DNA of 18,112 nt. Source: JAMBLL01 sp036985935 (GTDB taxonomy: Bacteria > Actinomycetota > Acidimicrobiia > Spongiisociales > UBA5794). Below are positions 7,554-14,692 of this stretch, in pieces (positions within the stretch are counted from its first letter, which is position 1; every line of letters starts with the position of its first letter). The notes beneath the pieces were generated by a model. The model was not told the origin of the DNA, ran no database searches, and worked only from the letters and a program-made list of their open reading frames with translations. The position numbers and the translations under genes are program-made. The stretch covers positions 1-18,112 of the forward strand of contig BTQP01000024.1 in the NCBI GenBank assembly GCA_036985935.1, given 5' to 3'.

Positions 7554-8023
7554 AACCGGTCCGCAAGACCTAGCGACGGCAACGGGATAAGGGGCGCAAC
7601 GAGGCCAAACGCTGTCGGTTCGATAGTGAACAACACGTAGAGCCCGGTCGTGACCCCGGCGAGCATCGCAACTCTGACTGAGTTGCGTTGTTTTTCTTTC
7701 GTCGGCGCCAGCGCCCGCGTGCCTCCGAGACCCACGGCAAGGATCGGGGCGACCACGATAAACGGTCGAAATTCGGTCGATTCGAACAAGACAGCGAGAC
7801 CGGCTCCCACGACGAGTGCGACCAGGGCAGCTACAAACCCTGTGCCCATCGGATCGTCTGCTCCGGAGAATCCGGCCACGGAATACATGGCGAAGGCAAT
7901 CGCGATCCCGTACATCAGTACACCAAGAACCACATTCGAAGGGATCGCAAGAACAGCGAACCAGAACGCAAGGGACGAGATGAGCGTCCCGACACCGATG
8001 CCGAGCCAGCGATTGCCGGTCAC
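7511..8023 (-). CDS. Small unknown integral membrane protein coupled to tsaC
   Basis: I do not recognise this 170-residue protein. Hydrophobic segments fall at about 6-23, 26-46, 54-71, 80-96 and 112-142. A short basic loop (TKEKQRNSVR, about 98-110) and an acidic C-terminal tail ending EIVDEEVE are visible. The GTG at 8023 overlaps the tsaC stop in the classic GTGA arrangement, with GGGGG about 11 bases upstream, which fixes the start; the frame is open further up only as a shadow of tsaC. No catalytic signature is visible. It lies at the end of the rho-to-tsaC block, where mycobacteria and streptomycetes have wecA, but at 170 residues it is far too short and has none of that family's Asp motifs. 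Its own last 43 bp run antisense to the plus-strand gene. Confidence 0.8.
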   Translation of the reverse strand: MTGNRWLGIGVGTLISSLAFWFAVLAIPSNVVLGVLMYGIAIAFAMYSVAGFSGADDPMGTGFVAALVALVVGAGLAVLFESTEFRPFIVVAPILAVGLGGTRALAPTKEKQRNSVRVAMLAGVTTGLYVLFTIEPTAFGLVAPLIPLPSLGLADRFYERGKEIVDEEVE

Positions 8024-8607
8024 AGCGTGACCGGCCCCCTGCGCAGCACAACCTCGGACGGTTGTGTGAGATCGACCAGCGTCGAGGGTGCTCCCCCACC
8101 TGCGTCGCCCGGCAGATATGTCAACACGTCGCCTCGAAAAAGGCTCCTGGCGTCCTCGGCGGAGCTGACCGGTTCGGTATTTGCGCGGTTCGCTGACGTC
8201 ACAGCCAACGGGCCGACCGCGTCGAGCAGTGCGAGGGCCACCGAGTGGTCGGGGCACCGTAACGCTACTGTGCGACGACCGGCGTCGCCGATCCACTCGG
8301 GTGCGGTATCGAGGCGTGGAACCACGAACGTCACGGCACCCGGCCAGTGGCGGTCTGCCAATTCAAGTGCGCGATCGCTCATCGCTCCGAGTAGCAGTCC
8401 CTGCTCCAGCGACGCAACCAATATCGCGATCGGCTTGTGTTCCTCCCGGCCTTTGAGTTCGTATAGGCGGTCAAGCGACGCCTCGTCATACAGATCGGCG
8501 GCGAGGCCATAGACGGTGTCCGTGGGAACACCGATGATCTCACCGCGCTTTATCGCTCTCGCTGCTGCCGAAACGTCCAAAGTACCTCCCGCGGGTTTGA
8601 CAGACAA
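8020..8607 (-). CDS. tsaC: Threonylcarbamoyl-AMP synthase (YrdC/Sua5 family)
   Basis: This enzyme makes L-threonylcarbamoyl-AMP from threonine, bicarbonate and ATP, the first step of the universal t6A37 modification of ANN-decoding tRNAs. The 195-residue protein is the bare YrdC domain without a Sua5 C-terminal extension. Visible motifs: VPTDTVYGL (27-35), the basic KGR...HKPIAI (52-62), LAVTSAN (134-140) and STLVDL (175-180). The start is a TTG at 8607, 2 bp after the prmC stop, with GAGGT 9 bases upstream. A second TTG nine codons in has a GGGAGGT only 3 bases away and is less likely. It is followed by a GTGA overlap with the next gene. The neighbouring prfA-prmC-tsaC order is conserved in Actinobacteria and Firmicutes. 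Confidence 0.95.
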   Translation of the reverse strand: MSVKPAGGTLDVSAAARAIKRGEIIGVPTDTVYGLAADLYDEASLDRLYELKGREEHKPIAILVASLEQGLLLGAMSDRALELADRHWPGAVTFVVPRLDTAPEWIGDAGRRTVALRCPDHSVALALLDAVGPLAVTSANRANTEPVSSAEDARSLFRGDVLTYLPGDAGGGAPSTLVDLTQPSEVVLRRGPVTL

Positions 8608-8609
8608 CG

Positions 8610-9443
8610 CTACCCGACCTCGAGGTCTGATGCGCCAGGCGTCCTTCTGCCGACAACGAACCTCGGTTTCCCCGAAAGGTCAGTGTGCACAACCCCGGCA
8701 AGATCTCTGAAATGATCGACAAAGCGGTCGGTGTCGAACTCTGACACCTCGCAGAACACAAAACCCCCAGGGGCCAGCCATCGTCGCGCTCCAACGGCGA
8801 TGCGGGCAACGATCTCGTCACCCCGGATTCCGCCCCGCAGTGCCAGCGTCGGTTCACGCCGCACGTCGGTCGGCAGCGATTCGAGTTCGTGCTGGGCGAG
8901 GTATGGCGGGTTCGCGATCAATAGATCGATGGTACCGGCAACCGATTCAGGCAGTGGATCGAACAGATCGCCGACAAGAACCTCGATGTCCAACTCGTTT
9001 CGCCTGGCATTCAGGGTGGTGACTTCGGTAGCACCAGACGAAATGTCGACTGCGTAGGTCTTGGCCAGAGGGAACGTTGCTGCCAGTGCCAGGGCGAGGT
9101 TGCCGCTGCCACAGCACAGATCGACGATGACATCCGGCCGATCCACTGCCGCAACAGTGGCTTCGAACATGTGCTCGGTCTCAGGTCGAGGAACGAGCAC
9201 CCGACTGTCCACAACCAACTCAACGGGGCCGAAGGGGACGGTTCCCTCAATGTACTGCAAGGGCTCACCGGACATCCTTCGATCCACAAAGCGCTCGAAT
9301 CGCGCAGCCTCAGCGTCCGTCACATCGAACCCGAGTATCACGTCGGTTCTCGATCGCGATGCTGCTGCCATCATGAGCCGCAAGGACTCATGCTGTGGGA
9401 GCGCAGCACCGCGTAACAGGACATCGGCAGATCGCACCGTCAC
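8610..9443 (-). CDS. prmC: Release-factor glutamine methyltransferase
   Basis: PrmC (HemK) N5-methylates the glutamine of the GGQ motif of RF1 and RF2 using S-adenosylmethionine, which raises termination efficiency. The 277 residues comprise an N-terminal helical domain containing GEPLQYIEG (59-67), the segment VLVPRPETE (82-90), the SAM-binding VDLCCGSGNLAL (107-118) and the catalytic substrate-glutamine-binding NPPY (178-181). The downstream REPTLALRGG is also typical. The GTG at 9443 overlaps the prfA stop by 4 bp (GTGA); a GAAGG sits 3 bases upstream of it and 9 bases upstream of a second in-frame GTG at 9437, so the first two residues are uncertain. Its substrate RF1 is the directly preceding gene. 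Confidence 0.96.
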   Translation of the reverse strand: MTVRSADVLLRGAALPQHESLRLMMAAASRSRTDVILGFDVTDAEAARFERFVDRRMSGEPLQYIEGTVPFGPVELVVDSRVLVPRPETEHMFEATVAAVDRPDVIVDLCCGSGNLALALAATFPLAKTYAVDISSGATEVTTLNARRNELDIEVLVGDLFDPLPESVAGTIDLLIANPPYLAQHELESLPTDVRREPTLALRGGIRGDEIVARIAVGARRWLAPGGFVFCEVSEFDTDRFVDHFRDLAGVVHTDLSGKPRFVVGRRTPGASDLEVG

Positions 9444-10519
9444 GAACCTTCTGCGAGCTGCCTTGCAACGTCGTCAGCGACGAGGGCCTCATGGATGGAT
9501 TCGAGATCGCCGTCGAGCACGGCCGGAAGCGAGTGAACTGTCAATCCTATTCTGTGGTCGGTGACACGGTTCTCTTTGAAGTTGTACGTGCGGATCTTCT
9601 CGGACCGCACACCCGTACCGACCTGAGACCTGCGGACAGATGCTCGTTCCCCGAGTTGCTCATCCAGCTGAACCTGGTACAGCCTGGCGCGAAGCACACG
9701 CATCGCCTTGATCTTGTTCTGGAGTTGAGATTTCTCGTCCTGACACGAAACCACGATTCCGGTTGGTTTGTGCGTGATTCGCACCGCTGAGTCAGTCGTA
9801 TTGACCGACTGTCCGCCTGGACCTTGGGATCGCATCGTTTCGACGATGAGATCGCTGTCGCGGATCTCGACTTCAACCGCCTCGACCTCCGGCAGGACTG
9901 CCACGGTTGCCATCGACGTGTGGACGCGACCCTGGGACTCCGTCCGTGGGACACGCTGTACGCGATGTGGCCCGGCTTCGTACTTGAATCGGGAGTAGGC
10001 ACCTTTGCCCTTCACCGCAAAGGTCGCCTCCTTGATACCACCACCACCGGTCGGTGAGGTACCGATCGGCTCGATCGACCACCCTTGGCGCTCCGCCAAC
10101 CGTTCGTACATCCGATACAGATCGGCGGCCCACAACGCCGCCTCGTCACCACCTGCTGCAGCGCGGATCTCAACGATTACATCCTTTTCGTCGTCAGGAT
10201 CCTTCGGTACAAGCAGTGTTCGCAGCGTAGTTTCGAGCGCCTCGAGTTCAGCAGTTCGTGTCGAGATGGTCTCGTTGAAGTATTCGATCATCTCCGGATC
10301 GTCCTCGAGTTCCATGAGTTCAGACGCCTCGGCAACGTCGGTTGCGGCCTCGGTGTACTTGCGGAACTGGTCGACGATCGGTTTGAGCTCGGCGTGACGG
10401 GTGGAGACTTCGCGGTAGCGGTTCTGATCCGCTGTTACTCCCTGGTCTGCGAGTTCCTCCAGCGTCGCTTCATATACCGATTCGACGCTAGCTAATCGCT
10501 CAAGCAGACGATCATCCAT
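9440..10519 (-). CDS. prfA: Peptide chain release factor 1
   Basis: RF1 recognises UAA and UAG in the ribosomal A site and triggers peptide release. The 359-residue protein has the N-terminal coiled region, the stop-codon reading motif PRT (191-193) inside HRVQRVPRTESQGRVHTS, and the catalytic GGQ at 235-237 in SQGPGGQSVN. The P-x-T motif, instead of the SPF of RF2, sets it as RF1, and there is no sign of the RF2 programmed frameshift. The ATG at 10519 overlaps the stop of the DUF1385 gene by 8 bp; a GGTGGG precedes it by 4 bases. The frame is open further upstream to 10963, but that part is a shadow of DUF1385. Several genes here, including rpmE2, prmC, atpE and thrC, end in TAG, which depends on RF1. 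Confidence 0.98.
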   Translation of the reverse strand: MDDRLLERLASVESVYEATLEELADQGVTADQNRYREVSTRHAELKPIVDQFRKYTEAATDVAEASELMELEDDPEMIEYFNETISTRTAELEALETTLRTLLVPKDPDDEKDVIVEIRAAAGGDEAALWAADLYRMYERLAERQGWSIEPIGTSPTGGGGIKEATFAVKGKGAYSRFKYEAGPHRVQRVPRTESQGRVHTSMATVAVLPEVEAVEVEIRDSDLIVETMRSQGPGGQSVNTTDSAVRITHKPTGIVVSCQDEKSQLQNKIKAMRVLRARLYQVQLDEQLGERASVRRSQVGTGVRSEKIRTYNFKENRVTDHRIGLTVHSLPAVLDGDLESIHEALVADDVARQLAEGS

Positions 10520-11456
10520 CGAGCCCACCGAGGTCGAACTCGGCAGCGAGTGCCCCCGGGGCAATAGCACCGCGCTCTTTGACCTCGTCGACGTCCTCCG
10601 GTTCGATCGCCGCAAGCAAGGATGCGATCGCGACCTCGACCTGATCGTCAGACGGCTCTTTCGTGGTGATAGCTTGAATCCAGATGCCGGGTTTGGACGC
10701 CCACGCGATCCAGCGCTGTCCCGCGGCCGCACGCAGCACTTCGTACGAGATGCCGGCAATGACCGGAATGAGCAGAATTCTCGCTGCGACCTGCCACACG
10801 AACGGGAGCGGGGCCAGCAACAGGAATACCACGAAAGCCACCATCGCCACGATGATGATGAACGATGTTCCACACCGTGGGTGCCGTGGGCTGTATCTCT
10901 GTATCGAGGCGATATCCAGAGGGTCGCCACCCTCGTAGGCGTGAATGGTTTTGTGCTCGGCACCGTGGTATTGGAACACTCGTTGAATGTCGTCGCTTCT
11001 CCCGATCAGCCATATATATCCAACGATGAGTCCTATTCGCAGGATGCCGTCGATCACAACGAACAGGATCCCGTTTCCGCCGAGAAGGTCTTTGAGCCAG
11101 TTGGCTGCGAACGCAGGAGCGAGCACGAAAATGGCGATCGCGGCAACGACTGCGAACACCATTGTCAGGACGATTTCCCTGCGGCCGATCTCTTCTTCCT
11201 CCTCACCCGATTTTTCGGCCGACCACGACAATGCCGCGAACCCGAGCTGGAGTGCCTCGACGAGGACGAAGATCCCACGGAGGAACGGGACCTTGGCAAG
11301 CTTGTTTCGCGACGAGAGCGCTGGCAATTCGTTTCTCTTGGCCTCGATGATTCCATCGGGGCGTCGCGCCGCAACTGCCCAGGCGTCCGGAGCGCGCATC
11401 ATCACGCCCTCGATGACCGCCTGACCGCCGACTGAGGCGCCAGGTGATCGACTCAA
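10512..11456 (-). CDS. DUF1385 (YqhQ-like) integral membrane protein
   Basis: This 314-residue protein belongs to the DUF1385 family, whose role is not established. The family marks are all present: GGQAVIEGVMMR near the N-terminus (10-21), the His-rich FQYHGAEHKTIHAYE (161-175) and HPRCGTSF (192-199). Hydrophobic segments are at about 61-78, 95-118, 129-151, 199-219 and 222-240, with an acidic cytoplasmic stretch (EEEEEI, 85-90). The likely start is a TTG at 11456, the very next base after the rpmE2 stop codon; only a weak GGACGAG precedes it, so translation may rely on re-initiation. Later ATGs would delete the conserved motif. The conserved His and Cys suggest metal binding, which is inference only. 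Placement between L31 and prfA is seen in Clostridia and Thermotoga as well. Confidence 0.92.
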   Translation of the reverse strand: MSRSPGASVGGQAVIEGVMMRAPDAWAVAARRPDGIIEAKRNELPALSSRNKLAKVPFLRGIFVLVEALQLGFAALSWSAEKSGEEEEEIGRREIVLTMVFAVVAAIAIFVLAPAFAANWLKDLLGGNGILFVVIDGILRIGLIVGYIWLIGRSDDIQRVFQYHGAEHKTIHAYEGGDPLDIASIQRYSPRHPRCGTSFIIIVAMVAFVVFLLLAPLPFVWQVAARILLIPVIAGISYEVLRAAAGQRWIAWASKPGIWIQAITTKEPSDDQVEVAIASLLAAIEPEDVDEVKERGAIAPGALAAEFDLGGLDG

Positions 11457-11750
11457 CTACTCGTCCGAGTCTTTGGTGTCGTCGGTCGCTTCAGAGGGAG
11501 CTGACGCCGTTTGACCGTACCGCTTGCGGAACCGCTCGACACGACCAGTCGTGTCGACGAGGATCTGTTTGCCCGTGTAGAACGGGTGACTTTTGGAGGA
11601 GATTTCCACTTTGGCGAGCGGATACGTCTCACCATCGTCCCATTCGACCGTTTCTGATGTGTCGATCGTCGACTTTGTGAGGAACTTGAAATCCGAGGAC
11701 GTGTCCTGGAACACGACCGGTCGGTAGCTCGGGTGAATTTCGGGCTTCAC
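11457..11750 (-). CDS. rpmE2: 50S ribosomal protein L31, type B (zinc-free)
   Basis: This 97-residue L31 bridges the ribosomal subunits. It has no cysteine at all, so it lacks the CxxC zinc ribbon of type A. It shows the type B pattern: HPSYRPVVFQD (6-16), FLTKST (23-28), YPLAKVEISSKSHPFYTGKQ (43-62, with SHPFYTG where the zinc form has the second CxxCHPFYTG) and GRVERFRKRYG (69-79). An acidic, Ser/Thr-rich tail (80-97) makes it longer than the usual 70-90 residues. The GTG at 11750 has AGGAG 5 bases upstream, a strong site; the longer open frame above it is a shadow. It follows rho by 50 bp. Type B L31 is often the zinc-starvation paralogue, but here it occupies the housekeeping position and no Zur-type operator is evident. 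Confidence 0.95.
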   Translation of the reverse strand: MKPEIHPSYRPVVFQDTSSDFKFLTKSTIDTSETVEWDDGETYPLAKVEISSKSHPFYTGKQILVDTTGRVERFRKRYGQTASAPSEATDDTKDSDE

Positions 11751-11800
11751 GGGGTCTCCTGATTGCTGCGTCTGATTGTAGTGAACTTTGAGCTTGCCTA

Positions 11801-13258
11801 TTACTGGCTGCCCTTGGCAACCGCTTGCAGGAACTCGGCGTTGGACTTCGTGCTCTTGAGCCGGTCCATCAGCAATTCGAGTGCAGCAGCCGGTTCGAGC
11901 GCAAGCAGCACCCTGCGCAGCTTCCACACCTGAGCAAGTTCTTCCGGATCCATCAAGAGCTCTTCGCGGCGAGTACCCGATGGCTCGATGTCAATGGCCG
12001 GATAGACCCGCTTGTCTGCGAGCTTGCGATCGAGGCGCAGCTCCATGTTGCCAGTGCCCTTGAACTCCTCGAAGATCACGTCGTCCATACGGCTTCCCGT
12101 CTCAACGAGCGCTGTTCCAATGATCGTGAGACTCCCGCCCTCTTCAACATTGCGTGCCGCACCGAAGAACCGCTTTGGCGGATACAACGCGGTCGAGTCA
12201 ACACCACCCGAGAGAATCCGTCCTGATGCTGGAGTCGCGAGGTTGTGCGCTCGTGCAAGCCGCGTGATCGAGTCGAGCAGGATGACGACGTCGGTACCCA
12301 TCTCAACCATTCGCTTGGCTCTCTCAACTGCTAGCTCTGATACCTGTGTGCCCTCTTCAGCAGGTCTGTCAAAGGTCGAGTAGACGACTTCACCCTTGAC
12401 AGATCGTTGCATGTCGGTGACTTCTTCAGGCCGTTCGCCCACGAGCACGACCATGAGGTAACACTCGGGGTTGTTCACGGTGATCGAATGTGCGATGTCC
12501 TTGAGGACCGTGGTCTTTCCGGCCTTTGAGGGCGACACGATCATTCCACGCTGACCCTTACCGATTGGCGCCACGAGATCGATGATGCGAGACGCCATGA
12601 GGTTCGGCTCACCTTCGACTTCGAGGCGAAGCCGAAGGTCGGGGAACAACGGTGTCAGTTTTGCGAATTTTGGTCGTTCGGACGCTTCTTCTGGGTCGAG
12701 GCCGTTGACCTTGATCGCCCGTACAAGGGCCGGGAATTTCTCTTGCGCCCTGGCGGGACGTACCGGGCCCGAGACGATGTCGCCCTTGCGGAGATGCGTC
12801 TTGCGCACAACGTTTGCGGCTACGTACACATCGTTGTCGCCCGGCAAGTATCCGGTCACGCGAAGGAATCCGTACCCCTCTGGCAGGATGTCGAGAATTC
12901 CCTCCCGTATTTCGAGCTCCGATTCGTCGATCGGCTCCCGGTTCCGGTTCCGGTTCCGGTTCCGGTTCCGGTTGCGGTTGCGGTTCTGACCGCCTTGACG
13001 ATCTCCGCCCTGGGCATCCTGAGAGGAATCGAAGTCGCCACTGTCTGAGGAAGAATCCGATTCAGGCGTCGACTTGGGCTCCGAAACAGCACGAGGCGTT
13101 TCCGCCGGTAGCATTTCGGGATCGAATTTCGGGGAATCGACGATCGCTGCGATCAGTTTCGATTTTTGAAGGTCGTCATGTTCGACGCCGACGGACGTTG
13201 CCATCTCGCGAAGTTCAGGAAGCTTGAGTTCCTGCAATCTTGCCCTTGGTGTACTCAT
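11801..13258 (-). CDS. rho: Transcription termination factor Rho (actinobacterial type with insert)
   Basis: Rho is a hexameric RNA-dependent ATPase that ends transcription at Rho-dependent sites. In this 485-residue protein a Rho N-terminal helix domain (about 5-42) is followed by a disordered Ser/Asp/Gly/Asn/Arg-rich insert (about 45-110) including eight consecutive Asn-Arg pairs (92-107). Next come the primary RNA-binding domain (GYGFLRV at 128-134, then DNDVYVAANVVRKTHLRKGD) and the ATPase with Walker A SPSKAGKT (242-249), Walker B VVILLD (324-329) and the Q/R-loop segment SGGVDSTAL (350-358). Such an N-terminal insert is known from Actinobacteria and binds RNA. The ATG at 13258 has an AAGGGG 10 bases upstream; the stop is a tandem TAA-TAG. 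A 170-bp gap separates it from rmuC and holds a candidate promoter. Confidence 0.97.
   Translation of the reverse strand: MSTPRARLQELKLPELREMATSVGVEHDDLQKSKLIAAIVDSPKFDPEMLPAETPRAVSEPKSTPESDSSSDSGDFDSSQDAQGGDRQGGQNRNRNRNRNRNRNRNREPIDESELEIREGILDILPEGYGFLRVTGYLPGDNDVYVAANVVRKTHLRKGDIVSGPVRPARAQEKFPALVRAIKVNGLDPEEASERPKFAKLTPLFPDLRLRLEVEGEPNLMASRIIDLVAPIGKGQRGMIVSPSKAGKTTVLKDIAHSITVNNPECYLMVVLVGERPEEVTDMQRSVKGEVVYSTFDRPAEEGTQVSELAVERAKRMVEMGTDVVILLDSITRLARAHNLATPASGRILSGGVDSTALYPPKRFFGAARNVEEGGSLTIIGTALVETGSRMDDVIFEEFKGTGNMELRLDRKLADKRVYPAIDIEPSGTRREELLMDPEELAQVWKLRRVLLALEPAAALELLMDRLKSTKSNAEFLQAVAKGSQ
12939..12986 (-). repeat. Eight tandem 6-bp units inside rho
   Basis: On the plus strand eight head-to-tail hexamers follow one another: five CGGTTC, two CGGTTG and a last CGGTTC. 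On the coding strand they read AAC-CGG or AAC-CGC and give (Asn-Arg)8 in the disordered insert of Rho. The near-identity at DNA level, with only third-base changes in two units, suggests recent slippage expansion rather than selection on each residue. Confidence 0.95.
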
Positions 13259-13387
13259 CCCGTCTGTTCCCCTTTCGAGATGTTCGGGTTGCTTGGCCAC
13301 GAGGCCGGGAACGAGTGTGTCAACACGCGATCGCGGCTGAACACTTTCGGAGCTCCCAAGGCGAACCGGCTGGTTGTCTGGTGGGAG

Positions 13388-13400
13388 TGACACCACTATA
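13388..13400 (-). promoter_or_regulatory. Candidate -10 element of a rho promoter
   Basis: The minus strand reads CCC-TATAGT (hexamer at 13400-13395), five of six matches to TATAAT, about 137 bases before the rho ATG. Transcription would start near 13388 and leave a leader of about 130 bases. No good -35 hexamer is found at 16-18 bases (GCGGTT at 17), so the call rests on the -10 and on its place in the gap after rmuC. Confidence 0.35.
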
Positions 13401-13428
13401 GGGTCCCACACCCGATAACCGCCGTACT

Positions 13429-14568
13429 TCAGTCGAACGGCAACGGATCGGGTGAAGCAAGGGCAGAAGGTTCGTTCTCGGCCTCACTGAGCTCGAGCTC
13501 CTCGATCTTCGTTCCCCGACTCGAAATCTTGTTCGCACTTATCCGGATGTCCTTGATGTCTCGGTCGGCGAGATCGAAGTGCGACTCGAGCTTCCGAACC
13601 CGATCCATCATCCTCTCGACATCCTTGAGCATCGTTGACACCTCGACCTGAATCAACCCGGCCTGTTCCCTCATACGCACATCGCGCAGCACCGCGCGAA
13701 CCGTGGTGAGTGTCGCCATCATGGTCGTAGGACTGACGAGAAACACCTTCAGACGATGGCTGAGTTCGACAACATCGGGATGGTGTGCATGAAGCTCCGC
13801 GTATACCGCTTCAGATGGAATGAACATCAGCGCCGAGTCAGACGTCTCTCCAACAAGGATGTATCGGTCCGCGATGTCCTTGATGTGGCGTTTCGTGTCG
13901 GTTCCGAGCTGTTTGGAATGCCGTGAGCGTTCTGACGCATCTTCAGCATTCATCATCGCGGCGTAGGAGGTCAGGGGAAACTTGGCATCGATAACGATCG
14001 GGCCGGGCGGGTTCGGGAGCTTGATGACACAGTCTGCTCTTCTCGAATTGCTCAAGACGACCTGAAAGTTGTACGCCGACGGAGGCAACACATCCCGAAC
14101 CAGGTCGATGAGCTGTACCTCGCCGAAAGCGCCACGTGCGTGTTTGTCATCGAGCACGTGCTGCAGACTCACTACCTGTTCAGAGAGATCGGTGATGTTC
14201 TTTTGCGCTTTGTCGATCGTCTCGAGCCGCTGAGACAGCTCCCCGAGAGACTTCGCCGTGGACTTTGCCGACTCCGAGAGGTTCGAACCCATGCGCTCCT
14301 GAGCGGTCTCGAGACGCTGGCTCATCTCAGAACTCAGCTGCTTTTGAGATGCGTTCAGGGTGTCGGTCAAGGATTTCGTCGTCGCGATCTGTTGCATTCC
14401 GACGGAGTCGACCTTTCCCACAAGCTCCTGCTGTGCCCTGGCAAGTTCGATCATCCGCTGATTCAACTCGCCCATCGCGTCATCGTCATGTGGCCTGTAG
14501 GCCCTCACGAGGAAAAATACAAGCGTTGCAACACCGAAAACCAGTCCCGCTACAAGCAACCCGGTCAT
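13429..14568 (-). CDS. rmuC: RmuC-like protein (PD-(D/E)xK-type domain)
   Basis: This 379-residue protein has one N-terminal membrane anchor (about 3-22), a long coiled-coil (about 32-140) and an RmuC domain (about 141-345). The RmuC domain carries RGAFGE (145-150), RRAD (176-179) and IDAKFPLTSY (193-202), a set consistent with the PD-(D/E)xK nuclease fold (Asp179, Asp194-x-Lys196). A later FIPSEAVYAEL is also typical. RmuC proteins are linked to limiting recombination at inverted repeats in E. coli, and their biochemical activity is not well defined. The ATG at 14568 has AAGGGA 8 bases upstream. The acidic C-terminus (from about 350) is disordered. The gene is flanked by gaps of 124 and 170 bp, so it may be its own transcription unit. 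Confidence 0.93.
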   Translation of the reverse strand: MTGLLVAGLVFGVATLVFFLVRAYRPHDDDAMGELNQRMIELARAQQELVGKVDSVGMQQIATTKSLTDTLNASQKQLSSEMSQRLETAQERMGSNLSESAKSTAKSLGELSQRLETIDKAQKNITDLSEQVVSLQHVLDDKHARGAFGEVQLIDLVRDVLPPSAYNFQVVLSNSRRADCVIKLPNPPGPIVIDAKFPLTSYAAMMNAEDASERSRHSKQLGTDTKRHIKDIADRYILVGETSDSALMFIPSEAVYAELHAHHPDVVELSHRLKVFLVSPTTMMATLTTVRAVLRDVRMREQAGLIQVEVSTMLKDVERMMDRVRKLESHFDLADRDIKDIRISANKISSRGTKIEELELSEAENEPSALASPDPLPFD

Positions 14569-14671
14569 GTTCTATGTCCCTTGATATCCACAACCCCAAG
14601 CGTAGGCGATGGGTGTGACAGAAATGAGGAACACGACAACCCGGCCTTCGTCTCCAGAGATCGACGACTCG

Positions 14672-14690
14672 CCGGGCCGGTGCCGCCCGG
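14672..14690 (-). terminator. GC-rich hairpin after the flavoprotein gene
   Basis: An inverted repeat CCGGGC/GCCCGG with a 7-base loop begins 3 bp after the stop of the flavoprotein gene. It could end transcription, but no T-run follows on the minus strand, so it would have to act without one or only stabilise the RNA end. In a GC-rich genome a 6-bp stem can also be chance. Confidence 0.3.
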
Positions 14691-14692
14691 TC

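Noticed and set aside
10520..10963. Upstream extension of the prfA frame
   Set aside because: The extra residues are Arg/Ser-rich and opposite in character to RF1; they are a shadow of DUF1385 and RF1 length fits the ATG at 10519.
10674..11435. Plus-strand open frame of about 250 codons opposite DUF1385
   Set aside because: Charged low-complexity translation, opposite a conserved family member; a shadow.
11751..11927. Upstream extension of the rpmE2 frame into rho
   Set aside because: The GTG at 11750 has a near-perfect AGGAG and begins the conserved KPEIHP start of type B L31.
13318..13323. TTGACA on the minus strand as a -35 for rho
   Set aside because: No -10-like hexamer lies 16-18 bases downstream (GTGGCC at 17).
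14569..14692. Possible tRNA or small gene in the gap before rmuC
   Set aside because: No cloverleaf pattern, no T-arm consensus and no frame with a ribosome site; only the rmuC start region and a GC hairpin.
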